From: Beijerinckiaceae bacterium
GTDB taxonomy: Bacteria > Bacteroidota > Bacteroidia > Chitinophagales > Chitinophagaceae
Reading direction: 5' to 3'
NCBI GenBank assembly: GCA_903970475.1
Contig: CAJCIQ010000011.1
Location: 1 to 39,182, forward strand
DNA: 39,182 nt
Every line of letters begins with the position of its first letter. The first letter of the stretch is position 1. The translations under genes were made by a program, and so were the position numbers. The notes under the pieces were generated by a model. The model did no database searches and was not told where the DNA came from. It saw only the letters and a list, made by a program, of their open reading frames with translations. Below are positions 1-7,602 of the stretch, piece by piece.

Positions 1-34
1 CAATTTTTGAGGACTTAACCTCCGTCTCCTAATT

Positions 35-134
35 TTGGACCCTGTTCTGTACGCTTGTTGCCAAAAATTATGCACGCATTGTTGCCAAAAGTTCTGCACT
101 CCCAATTGCCAAAAATTGTGTACTTCTGATTGCC
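35..134 (-). repeat. Degenerate 24-bp-period terminal repeats, IS21-like end
   Basis: Units beginning TTGCCAAAA start at 58, 82 and 106, exactly 24 bp apart, and each ends in a TGCAC or TGTAC-like block. A weaker copy starts near 35 and a last TTGCC lies at 130, where the flanking IS3 transposase homology begins. Several imperfect direct repeats at an element tip are characteristic of IS21-family ends, in which they bind the transposase. I infer that an IS21-like element lies mostly left of the window, with this as its right-hand tip as drawn. No istA or istB coding sequence is visible, so the family call is an inference. Confidence 0.4.
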
Positions 135-516
135 GACCACAGGCCTGAGCAACCCCCTGACTGCCGAGTGGTGTAAAGCGGTCCTGCAAGAGGCCGTTGC
201 CACATTTGGGAAGCCGGAAATCGTCAACTCCGATCAGGGAGCCCAGTATACTAGCGCCGCTTGGCTACAATATCTAGAACAGGCGGGCATCCAGGTCTCT
301 ATGGACGGTAAAGGACGGGCGACAGACAATATTTGGATTGAGCGGTTCTGGAAATCCCTTAAATACGACTACGTGTACTTGAACCCAATGGAGGATGGCT
401 TTGAACTTTACCGGGGAATCGAGGAGTACATGGGCTATTACAACGAAAAGACCCATCATACCACCAGGCAGTCACCCAACAAACGCTACCACGAACCTAT
501 TCAAAAAGCAGCCTGA
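135..516 (+). pseudogene. IS3-family transposase (OrfB), 3' fragment
   Basis: This is the C-terminal half of an IS3-type DDE integrase-fold transposase. Homology starts abruptly at about GLSNPLTAEW. The second catalytic Asp sits in NSDQG and the catalytic Glu in WIERFW, with exactly 35 residues between them, the DD(35)E spacing of IS3. The rest has the usual ending with YYNEKTHHTTRQSPNKRY. The first catalytic Asp and the whole N-terminal part are missing, replaced by the repeat block on its left, so it cannot be active. The only upstream start would be a TTG inside the repeats, which is not a credible start. The reading frame is otherwise intact, so the truncation appears recent. Confidence 0.85.
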
Positions 517-883
517 TAACCCATAAAAAACTGCCAAATCTTAACTTAGAAACCTGACCCTTTGGCCCTAAAAAAGGGGAGTATTATACCCGAAGGCTTC
601 CAGTGTGGGAGGCATCAGCTGAAAGCATGCTTTTTTAGGACAGCGATTTTCTAATTTTCAGCCTAATCAGGCCGTTTTGCTTAACGGGCTTTTGACATAG
701 GTTAGGGGGGACGGGACGGGTCTAGCTTTGGATCCCCGACGAAGGTGGCCAATTTCGTAGACGAGGTCGGAATGGGAAACCGGCAGTACCTTCAGGTGCT
801 GGTGATCATCAACCAAAAAGACGAGGACTATGACTATTCGGTGGTGAAGAATCGGTTCAATTCTTTACTTATGCAAATAAGCG
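517..883. other. IS flank and possible gene remnant
   Basis: The first 200 bases are the outside flank of the IS3 fragment. From a GTG at 745 an open frame of 65 codons runs to 942, overlapping the 3' end of the antitoxin gene on the other strand. Its first 40 residues (NRQYLQVLVIINQKDEDYDY) look protein-like, but the frame becomes arbitrary once it enters the antitoxin gene. It has no recognised family, and I treat it as a probable remnant rather than a gene. Confidence 0.2.
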
Positions 884-1255
884 CTATGCATACTCAAGCA
901 AAATATTGCCGTCGATACCAAGGTATTCATGAGCTGCCTTAAGAAAGGCGACATCAGGTTTACGTTTTCTGCTCATGATTTGAGACAATTTTGGTTCCCC
1001 AATGCCCAATAATTGAGCAAGCTCTTTTTGTTTGAGTTTACGCTCATACATCTTCAATTCGATTAAACCTTCCAATGTTTTAGGGGCGGGGATAGTATAG
1101 ATACTTTTTTCGTATTCCTGCGCTGATAAAGCCAGTTCTCTGAGCGTTTGAGCCTCTTCACCAGTTATTTTCGTCTCCCCTTTTTTCATCAATGCATCCA
1201 CCTTCTTCATAGTTGCATGATAATCTTCCTCATTCTTAATTTTACGATTTGCCAT
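884..1255 (-). CDS. higA: HigA-type antitoxin, XRE-family HTH
   Basis: This 123-residue protein is the antitoxin partner of the toxin gene just upstream. HigA proteins neutralise HigB by direct binding and repress their shared promoter through the helix-turn-helix. The N-terminal half is a charged helical region, the usual toxin-binding part. The C-terminal half, about residues 62-120, is a Cro/XRE-like helix-turn-helix that includes QKELAQLLGIGEPKLSQIMS. It starts 45 bases after the toxin gene stops. The toxin-first order is the hallmark of higBA and differs from most type II pairs. The family is clear; binding to this operator is inferred. Confidence 0.85.
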   Translation of the reverse strand: MANRKIKNEEDYHATMKKVDALMKKGETKITGEEAQTLRELALSAQEYEKSIYTIPAPKTLEGLIELKMYERKLKQKELAQLLGIGEPKLSQIMSRKRKPDVAFLKAAHEYLGIDGNILLEYA

Positions 1256-1300
1256 GACTACTATTTTATTGATGCAGTAAGTAGCTGCTGATTAGCTAAA

Positions 1301-1594
1301 TTAAAGGCTATCCAAATTAACCTTATCATATTCCTTGTGGGTGCCAACAAACTTTATATAAATAGTTCTAACTCGGAATATAATGCGAACGATTAAGCGA
1401 TAGTCGTTGCCCTTAATATTAAAGACATATAGGTCATTGCCCACTGCATCGACTGAGCTAAATATTTGCCTCAACTCATTGAAATTCGCCCAATCAGACT
1501 TTTCTGCTATTACATACCAGTTATTAAGCTGATCTTCTACATCTTTATGCTGTTCAGTATACTCTCGGATAGTTCTGTAGCTAATAACTACCAT
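1301..1594 (-). CDS. higB: HigB-type mRNA interferase toxin
   Basis: This 97-residue protein matches the HigB family of RelE/ParE-fold toxins, which cut mRNA in translating ribosomes. Visible family features are an N-terminal strand with a helix carrying WANFNELRQIFSSVDAV, then the beta-sheet core GNDLYVFNIKGNDYRLIVRI and the ending YIKFVGTHKEYDKV, with the conserved His and Asp near the C-terminus. The length is typical and nothing is missing. It is the first gene of a two-gene operon with the antitoxin. A promoter with a palindrome lies directly upstream. Confidence 0.88.
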   Translation of the reverse strand: MVVISYRTIREYTEQHKDVEDQLNNWYVIAEKSDWANFNELRQIFSSVDAVGNDLYVFNIKGNDYRLIVRIIFRVRTIYIKFVGTHKEYDKVNLDSL

Positions 1595-1610
1595 AAACTG
1601 TTCTTGTGAG

Positions 1611-1644
1611 CAAAGGTATGCATAAATTTCATTTAATGAAATTT
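1611..1644 (-). promoter_or_regulatory. higBA promoter and palindromic operator
   Basis: Read on the minus strand, TACCTTTG at 1618-1611 fits the Bacteroidota -7 element TAnnTTTG, 17 bases before the toxin ATG. Just upstream, 1624-1644 is a palindrome with 10-bp arms AAATTTCATT / AATGAAATTT around one base, covering the region where the -33 element would be. That position suits autorepression by the HigA helix-turn-helix. Confidence 0.5.
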
Positions 1645-2133
1645 AATTTCGAAAATGGAAATATCTTTTAAAGCCTTTATTCGGAGCGGAATTTGCCACT
1701 AAAGCGGCAATGATGCCTTTGTCAACTTCCAGGAAAGGTCGGTGAAATCCTTGTGATTATGCAAGAACTGTTTGGCCACCTTCTATAACCTTGAAAAGCA
1801 TTGGAAGAAGGCCCAAGAAGTACATGCTCGGCAAGTCCATTAGGGCTTTAATTTATCGTAAGTAGGCCTTCATGAAGTGGGATGAGCATTGTGCACCAGC
1901 CCGTTGCACAACCCATGCAGTGATAGGGTCGGGCTAGAATTCACTATTCTGGAAGAAAATCATTCAGAATGTCTTTATAATGGAAAGAAATTGTCTACTT
2001 ATTTCTTTTTAATAGCTATACTCGAAAATTTTTGACCTAACTTTTCGACAAATTTTTTATTTTGGAATAAAATGTTCAAAAACGGCCGTATAATGGAAAA
2101 ATAATGCCAAATTTGCCTATTAAATAGGCCATC
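1645..2133. other. Intergenic region, no supported gene
   Basis: About 490 bases with no open frame worth calling. Some short frames between 1700 and 1860 look faintly protein-like but carry stops, so they may be decayed coding sequence. The 3' part is very AT-rich. Just before the Fic gene, 2115-2129 is a small inverted repeat, GCCTATTAAATAGGC, four bases from the ATG; it could be an operator for the winged helix of that protein, but this is only a position-based guess. Confidence 0.3.
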
Positions 2134-3618
2134 ATGGAAAAAGATATCCCCCTACACCTGCAAGAGATCATTTTTACAGATAAAACCCTCTCCAGGCAAA
2201 TAGCCAAATGGGAAAAAGAAGGGCTCATCAAGAAAATCGCCCCCCGCCTTTATTCCGGCAAAATGGACGCTTCGCCGGAAACACTGATCAGGAGAAATCT
2301 CTTTACTATCTTGGGGCGTCACTATTCTAAGGCGGTCATCAGCCACCGGTCAGCCTTCGAGTTAAAGCCAACGGAGACAGACGATTTTTTCCTGACATAT
2401 ACCTATACCAAGAAAATATCTTTGCCTGGCGTCACCTTACATTTCCTGGAAGGAAAAGGTCCAATAGAAGGCGATAGGCTGTTTATGGGTGAACTTTATC
2501 TCGGTCAGCAGGCTCGCGCATTCCTGGAAAACCTTCAAATATCAAAAAGGGATGGGCCACAATCAAAGACACTGCCCCGGCGCGTCGTCGAAGAAAAATT
2601 AGAATCCATTATAAGGGTCAACGGAGAGGGGGCAATCAATCAGCTCCGGGACCAGGCAAGAACGATTGCCCCCGAATTATCCCTGGAGAGGGAGTTTGAG
2701 CAACTCAATAAAATTATCTCGGCATTACTGACTACCCATAACTCGACCATACTCACTTCCTCGGCTGCAAAAGCCAGAGCCCTGGGTGTTCCTTTCGATA
2801 CCGGGCGCATGGTATTGCTTGAACAGCTTTTTGTCGCACTACAACAACACACGTTCAAAACCAGGCCGGATAAAAATACCTCACCCACATCCTTTGCCAA
2901 CTTTGCGTTTTATGAAAGCTATTTTTCCAACTATATTGAGGGGACAGTCTTTGAAGTGGCCGAAGCTCGGGAGATCATTGAGACACAGAAGCCATTGCCC
3001 GCTCGCAATGAAGACTCACACGATATATTAGGCACGTACAATATTGTATCCAGCCGTCAGGAAATGAAGGTGGTGCCTAAATCCGGAGAACATTTGCTGG
3101 AAATATTGCAATACAGGCATAAGGTATTGCTGTCGGCTCGGCTCGGGAAACAGCCGGGCATGTTTAAAGACAGGGATAATTTCGCAGGCCAAACGAGTTT
3201 CGTGGAGCATGGCCTGGTAAAGGGTACACTGCTGAAGGGTTTTGACTTTTATAAGGTGATAAATTCGCCGACCGCTAGGGCCTTGTTTATGATGTTCCTG
3301 ATTAGTGAGGTGCACCCATTCCTGGACGGAAACGGAAGGATCGCACGGATAATGATGAATGCAGATCTGGTGGCGGCAGGAGAGTCCAAGATCATGATAC
3401 CAACCGTGTACCGGGATGATTATATAGGGGCCCTTCGAAGGTTAACCCGGCAATCTGATGCCGTCGTCTATATCAGGATGATGGAACGTGCACATGAATT
3501 CAGTGAAAATGTTTACGGGGATGATAGAGGGGATATGGAGTCTTATCTACAAAGCTGTAATGCCTTCCTGGAAGATACAGAGGGCAAAATATTGCAGATC
3601 GTCCCCAGGACTGCATAG
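2134..3618 (+). CDS. AbiEi-like winged-helix / Fic-domain fusion protein
   Basis: This 494-residue protein has two parts. Residues 1 to about 165 resemble the AbiEi/transcriptional-regulator winged helix: an HTH with LSRQIAKWEKEGLIKKIAPRLY, then the YSKAVISHRSAFELKP region typical of AbiEi-type proteins. From about 225 it is a Fic domain, with the catalytic motif HPFLDGNGR at 394-402. Fic enzymes usually transfer AMP from ATP to a target hydroxyl. The motif SNYIEG at 265-270 fits the inhibitory-helix pattern [S/T]xxxE[G/N], whose Glu blocks ATP binding, so the enzyme probably carries its own inhibitor N-terminal to the Fic core. The combination suggests a self-contained toxin, inhibitor and regulator. 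All key catalytic residues are present. It sits between higBA and an IS3 remnant. The target is unknown. Confidence 0.85.
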   Translation: MEKDIPLHLQEIIFTDKTLSRQIAKWEKEGLIKKIAPRLYSGKMDASPETLIRRNLFTILGRHYSKAVISHRSAFELKPTETDDFFLTYTYTKKISLPGVTLHFLEGKGPIEGDRLFMGELYLGQQARAFLENLQISKRDGPQSKTLPRRVVEEKLESIIRVNGEGAINQLRDQARTIAPELSLEREFEQLNKIISALLTTHNSTILTSSAAKARALGVPFDTGRMVLLEQLFVALQQHTFKTRPDKNTSPTSFANFAFYESYFSNYIEGTVFEVAEAREIIETQKPLPARNEDSHDILGTYNIVSSRQEMKVVPKSGEHLLEILQYRHKVLLSARLGKQPGMFKDRDNFAGQTSFVEHGLVKGTLLKGFDFYKVINSPTARALFMMFLISEVHPFLDGNGRIARIMMNADLVAAGESKIMIPTVYRDDYIGALRRLTRQSDAVVYIRMMERAHEFSENVYGDDRGDMESYLQSCNAFLEDTEGKILQIVPRTA

Positions 3619-3835
3619 GGTAGGAGATGAGGCACGGAATCGAACCTGCACAAAACGCGGAATTTGGGCGGATAATAGGCAAAGGGGCTTCTGAAATTTC
3701 GGTATAACAAATTGATATCCAATCGGCGGAACACTGCAAGTGTTGTTCCCATTCTGGGCACTTATAAGCCTTACAAGTCATGATATGGAAAATAATGAAA
3801 TTTCTATAGAGGATAGATGACAAGCATGTGCTTCC

Positions 3836-3874
3836 GTAGTTAATTAGTCAGGCTTGGCCTGACTAATTAACTAC
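3836..3874. repeat. Perfect 18-bp inverted repeat, 3-base loop
   Basis: The arms GTAGTTAATTAGTCAGGC and GCCTGACTAATTAACTAC are exact complements around TTG. It lies between the convergent ends of the Fic gene and the membrane protein gene. It could act as a bidirectional terminator, but there is no adjacent long T tract; an insertion-element tip or a structured mobile repeat are alternatives. Confidence 0.6.
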
Positions 3875-3883
3875 AAAATACAA

Positions 3884-3979
3884 CTAGAAGCTTGATGTTT
3901 CAAGATTTAAGGAACAATATTCTGGTCCATTATCAACCCGGATAACTTGTAGTTTTCCGCGCCGGGCAATGATCTGCAT
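3884..3979 (-). pseudogene. IS3-family transposase remnant
   Basis: A 31-codon open stretch contains RRGKLQVIRVDNGPEY, the core of an IS3 (IS407-like) OrfB around its second catalytic Asp, followed by unrelated codons and a stop. It overlaps nothing else and directly abuts the stop of the membrane-protein gene. Both ends of the transposase are missing. It comes from a different IS3 subgroup than the fragment at 135-516, which has NSDQG at the same place. Confidence 0.6.
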
Positions 3980-3981
3980 GA

Positions 3982-5547
3982 TTACGATCTTCGGCCATAA
4001 CGCCGGAATGCCTGGATTGTTTGATAGAATCCATAAGCAATAATGATTCTGGAAAAGAAATCCAGTAGATAACTGAAAGGTGTCAACGTAAGATAGGCTT
4101 TATCGCTATTTACCTTAAAGAGATTCTCCGTATCAAAGAACCGGAGTGGATTCATAAACTTTAGATAAGAACTTATAATCCTGCTGTCGTAATAAAAGCC
4201 CCAATAGTGCTCTTTAGAGGAAAGGACCAGAAAATAGAAGAATATCAAACCGAACGAGAACGAGAATAAAATGCCTCTTGCCCAGTTTCGACCAAAATCA
4301 TTAGACCATTTATTCAACCACAGGCTTAGCTTAGTAAAGCTAAAGGTCATAGAATCTTCATCGATAAATTTTAGTGTTTCATAATGCGCATCGATCTCCC
4401 TGGATTGGTATTCCAATGCGCGCACAGTATCTCCCTGCCTCTGGAAAGCCGTGCTGATCTGTCCAAAAGCTAGCTGCGCCTGGGTGTGGCTAATTTGATC
4501 CCTATAATAGCATAACTTGGGAAAATCCGTATCTGCAATAAATATCTCTGTCATCTTGCTGCTGGCAAAAATGAATTTAGCTTTAGAGAACTTACATAGG
4601 ATAAAACTGGTCCTACCCAGGTTACACCGTTCTATTTCCAGTATATCTGACTCGTCCATTTTAACTTCTTGGAAATGGATATTCCCTATATTGTTCATCA
4701 GCGGCAGGAACGACAAATGTCTGATACGGATTAGGATAAAGCTCAACGCATCATCTTTCTCATTAGTTCCTCCAATGGTGACATGGTCGATATCGCATAC
4801 ATTGAAGGTTACGGCCTTGCAACATTCTAACGCGATAAGCAGTTCTTCGATATCACAACCCTCGAAGTTCAATTTTGCAAAGCGTTGTTGTAAAAATTCA
4901 GGAAAGAGAATCTTTCCGAATTTGCTGTGAAAGACTTCCCCTTTCAGTGGGCAATCCAACCCGCCGAAACTAAAGTTCCCCGGTATGTTTAAGTGCCATA
5001 ATTCGAGTAGGCTTATGGTACTTTTGGCGAAATGGATGTTACTGACATTCACAGTGTGTAGCATTAGCCCTCCATATAAGCCTTTTATGGTCAATGATGC
5101 AATCGGGGCACTCTTCCCGTTGAACTCGACCAGTCGAACTTCAGAATCAGAATTGAATCCTTCTATGTCGAAGGACGTCAATACAGCCACATCTTTTATT
5201 TCAAGTGATGCATAAGTTTTTATGGTTGTTTCGCTTCTGAATTGATTATGGCCTTCTAATAGAAGATTGCCAGAACATCTTAAGCTTAGCTGTCTCTCAA
5301 AAATGCAATCCTTAAGTATTACCCCTTTGGGAAAGAGTTTGTCGTCCAATGCTGACCAATTACTGAAGACGCAATTTAGGAAGATCAACCGCCTGCCCGC
5401 AAACCAGCCATCTTCCATATTCTCGGGAATGAATAAGACGTCCGCTTTGATCTCTTTTTGAGCGATAATGAGATCTTCAGCTGAATTTTGTCGGGCGCTC
5501 TCCAAAAGCTCAACCAGCCAGCCCTCTCGATCGATTATCTGGTCCAT
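3982..5547 (-). CDS. Pentapeptide-like repeat membrane protein, function unknown
   Basis: This 521-residue protein has no family I can name with certainty. Residues 50-345 alternate short beta-like pieces of the kind LxFxxCxFxxxxI, suggesting a right-handed beta-solenoid similar to pentapeptide-repeat proteins. Around 355-390 is a predicted helix, QAQLAFGQISTAFQRQGDTV. Two hydrophobic segments follow at about 425-442 and 490-510, with the basic end RRYGRR. The likely layout is a cytosolic solenoid tethered to the inner membrane by a C-terminal two-pass anchor. It is transcribed alone, convergent with the Fic gene. The start ATG is followed by an acidic N-terminus with no signal peptide. Related two-pass solenoid proteins are found in Bacteroidota, but their role is unknown. 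Confidence 0.7.
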   Translation of the reverse strand: MDQIIDREGWLVELLESARQNSAEDLIIAQKEIKADVLFIPENMEDGWFAGRRLIFLNCVFSNWSALDDKLFPKGVILKDCIFERQLSLRCSGNLLLEGHNQFRSETTIKTYASLEIKDVAVLTSFDIEGFNSDSEVRLVEFNGKSAPIASLTIKGLYGGLMLHTVNVSNIHFAKSTISLLELWHLNIPGNFSFGGLDCPLKGEVFHSKFGKILFPEFLQQRFAKLNFEGCDIEELLIALECCKAVTFNVCDIDHVTIGGTNEKDDALSFILIRIRHLSFLPLMNNIGNIHFQEVKMDESDILEIERCNLGRTSFILCKFSKAKFIFASSKMTEIFIADTDFPKLCYYRDQISHTQAQLAFGQISTAFQRQGDTVRALEYQSREIDAHYETLKFIDEDSMTFSFTKLSLWLNKWSNDFGRNWARGILFSFSFGLIFFYFLVLSSKEHYWGFYYDSRIISSYLKFMNPLRFFDTENLFKVNSDKAYLTLTPFSYLLDFFSRIIIAYGFYQTIQAFRRYGRRS

Positions 5548-5615
5548 GAGATCGGTTATTCTTTAAATTACAATAAAAAAACTAAACACCCGCCTTAGCT
5601 TTGTTTGTAATCCAA

Positions 5616-6746
5616 TTACACCAGCCCCTCACTCTCCCTTATCTCAACCTTCTTCCCCATTTTTTTCTGAATAATTCCGAAATGATGCATGTCCTCTGGA
5701 CAAATTAAAGAAATTGCCGTACCCTGAGCTCCTGCTCTACCTGTCCTGCCGATCCGATGTATATAATCTTTGGGTGAACGCGGCAACTCATAGTTGATCA
5801 CAAAAGGTAAATAAGGAATATCTAATCCCCGCGAAGCCAGATCTGAAGCAACCAGTACGCGCAGCTTTCCCGCCTTGAACTTTTGGAGCGTCTTTATTCT
5901 GCCTGTCTGGCTCAAATGACCATGCAATGATGCCGCCTGGATGCTATTTTTTAATAGTTTTCCAACCAGATTATCTGCCGTCCTGATGGCTGATGTAAAT
6001 ACCAATACTTGTTCCATCTGGTAATGTTCGATCAGATGCCGCAAGAATGGGCCCTTTTTTTCGGGGGATACGTTATAGGCCAGTTGAGTAATCAGGTCAA
6101 TATTTTCAGGTTCTTCTACAATATCGATCACGACAGGTTGATCCAAAAGGTGGGCCTGAATGGCATTAACGTCGTTGCTTAGGGTGGCAGATAATAAAAC
6201 GCTTTGTCTTCTTCTGGGTAGCAGTTCAAAGATCTTTTCCATCTCTTCCTGGAAACCCAAATTCAGTATTTTATCAGCTTCGTCCAGCACTAATATGTCT
6301 ACTTCAGAAAGATAAACGGCTTTGGAATCCACTAAGTCCAATAATCTTCCAGGTGTAGCAATCAGCACATCTGTGCCATGCAATTTCATCATCTGTGGAT
6401 TGATGGAAACGCCACCATAAACGGCCATCGTTTTCACTGTATAAGGAAGATAAATGCTAAAGGCTTTAAATGAATCATTGACCTGAATGGCCAACTCCCT
6501 GGTAGGAACCACCACCAGTACGCGAACGTTGCGCTCGCTTTTAACCGCCTTAACCTGGAGCTTCTCGAGGATAGGCAAAATATAACCCGCTGTTTTACCG
6601 GATCCTGTTTTGGAGATTGCGAGAATGTCCTTACCACCCATCAGAGCCGGAATTGCCTGTTCCTGAATGGGCGTGGGGGCCTTGTATTGCTGGTCCTCGA
6701 TGGCCTTTAATAGAAAAGGGGATAAACCAAGGGTGGAAAACGCCAT
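5616..6746 (-). CDS. DEAD-box ATP-dependent RNA helicase, RhlE-like
   Basis: A complete two-domain superfamily 2 RNA helicase of 376 residues. Numbering from the upstream TTG (three residues earlier), it shows a Q motif around PTPIQEQAIP, motif I SKTGSGKT (48-55), Ia PTRELA, Ib TPGRLLDL, motif II DEAD (158-161), motif III SAT (189-191), and motif VI HRIGRTGR (333-340). It unwinds RNA duplexes with ATP in ribosome assembly, mRNA turnover or cold adaptation. It ends soon after the second RecA domain and lacks the basic tail of longer RhlE proteins. I choose the ATG at 6746 because MAFSTLGLS is the usual family start and the upstream TTG lies in the promoter. A -7-like TAACTTTG ends only six bases before it, so the mRNA may be nearly leaderless. 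Confidence 0.93.
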   Translation of the reverse strand: MAFSTLGLSPFLLKAIEDQQYKAPTPIQEQAIPALMGGKDILAISKTGSGKTAGYILPILEKLQVKAVKSERNVRVLVVVPTRELAIQVNDSFKAFSIYLPYTVKTMAVYGGVSINPQMMKLHGTDVLIATPGRLLDLVDSKAVYLSEVDILVLDEADKILNLGFQEEMEKIFELLPRRRQSVLLSATLSNDVNAIQAHLLDQPVVIDIVEEPENIDLITQLAYNVSPEKKGPFLRHLIEHYQMEQVLVFTSAIRTADNLVGKLLKNSIQAASLHGHLSQTGRIKTLQKFKAGKLRVLVASDLASRGLDIPYLPFVINYELPRSPKDYIHRIGRTGRAGAQGTAISLICPEDMHHFGIIQKKMGKKVEIRESEGLV

Positions 6747-6752
6747 TTTTTT

Positions 6753-6818
6753 CAAAGTTATGGAAAATTACGTAAATGGCTATTGGGGTACAGGTTTCAA
6801 TCCTTCTCCCTACTTTTG
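6753..6818. promoter_or_regulatory. Divergent promoter region, helicase and PAP2 gene
   Basis: Two -7-like elements point away from each other. TAACTTTG on the minus strand (6760-6753) serves the helicase. TACTTTTG on the plus strand (6811-6818) lies 26 bases before the ATG at 6845 and settles the PAP2 start, since the earlier ATG at 6776 would be upstream of transcription. Confidence 0.45.
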
Positions 6819-6844
6819 CATCCCAAATTGTATTTAACTATTCA

Positions 6845-7525
6845 ATGACATTACCTTTGGACAACCGCTGGATTAAAGCCTGGAAATCGCCGACACAAAG
6901 AGCGCAAATGATAATTGGCTCTCTTCTACTCTTTTCCACTTTTGGGTTTTTGCCCTCCTTTTTTAACCATATTGAAAAAAGAAACGGAGTTACCTTAAAT
7001 GACCCTCTGTTGTCTATCATTCCCGCCCATAACGTCTCATTGGCTATTTTTATACTTGTTTGGGGTATGGGCATATTCCTCCTTATCCGCGCCATCAAAA
7101 ATCCCACTATCTATATTAATTATACTTGGTCGCTACTCTTTGTTACCGTCGTTCGGTTGATAACGATAAGCCTCGTGCCTCTGAATCCACCGAGGGGCAT
7201 AATCATTATAAGTGACCCGTTAACTAATTTATTTTACGGGCAACATATAGTTACTAAGGATCTTTTTTTCTCCGGACATACCTCCATAATTGTGCTGGCA
7301 ACTCTATGTCTGGAAAACAAAATGGACAAGTTCATTGGAATTATTGCGACGATAATAGTAGCGTCGTTGTTGTTGGTGCAGCATATTCATTATACCTTGG
7401 ATTTGATCGCTGCACCGATCTTTGCTTATCTCCTGTTTAGACTGGCAAAATTAGTTCTGCAAAAGATAGATAACCATTTTGCCAGACCTGACTCCCTGTC
7501 CAAGACGACCATAAAAGCTAAGTAA
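6845..7525 (+). CDS. PAP2 / sphingomyelin-synthase-like membrane phosphotransferase
   Basis: This 226-residue integral membrane protein has about five to six hydrophobic segments. Two motifs match the PAP2_C (sphingomyelin-synthase-like) branch: FSGHTS with His145, and HYTLDLIAAP with His182 and Asp186. The four-residue spacing of the last two and the HYTLD sequence are those of the SMS catalytic triad. These enzymes move a phospho-headgroup between phosphatidyl lipids and ceramide-type acceptors, or hydrolyse a lipid phosphate. Bacteroidota make sphingolipids, so a sphingophospholipid head-group enzyme is plausible but not proven. A longer reading starting at 6776 is rejected because it would begin upstream of the promoter element at 6811. 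It stands alone, divergent from the helicase. Confidence 0.75.
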   Translation: MTLPLDNRWIKAWKSPTQRAQMIIGSLLLFSTFGFLPSFFNHIEKRNGVTLNDPLLSIIPAHNVSLAIFILVWGMGIFLLIRAIKNPTIYINYTWSLLFVTVVRLITISLVPLNPPRGIIIISDPLTNLFYGQHIVTKDLFFSGHTSIIVLATLCLENKMDKFIGIIATIIVASLLLVQHIHYTLDLIAAPIFAYLLFRLAKLVLQKIDNHFARPDSLSKTTIKAK

Positions 7526-7602
7526 GCTTCAGGGAATTGAAGGCTTATCGCGCCTAAAGGAGGCAAAAATATCAAATGTTTTTCTGCCAGATGCGATTAT
7601 GG

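Noticed and set aside
15..227. Open frame on the minus strand with repeated FGN motifs
   Set aside because: It is the translation of the 24-bp terminal repeats and runs into the IS3 fragment; the repeats explain its pattern.
1690..1870. Possible transposase relic between higB and the Fic gene
   Set aside because: Short frames are interrupted by stops in every reading, and I recognised no family motif.
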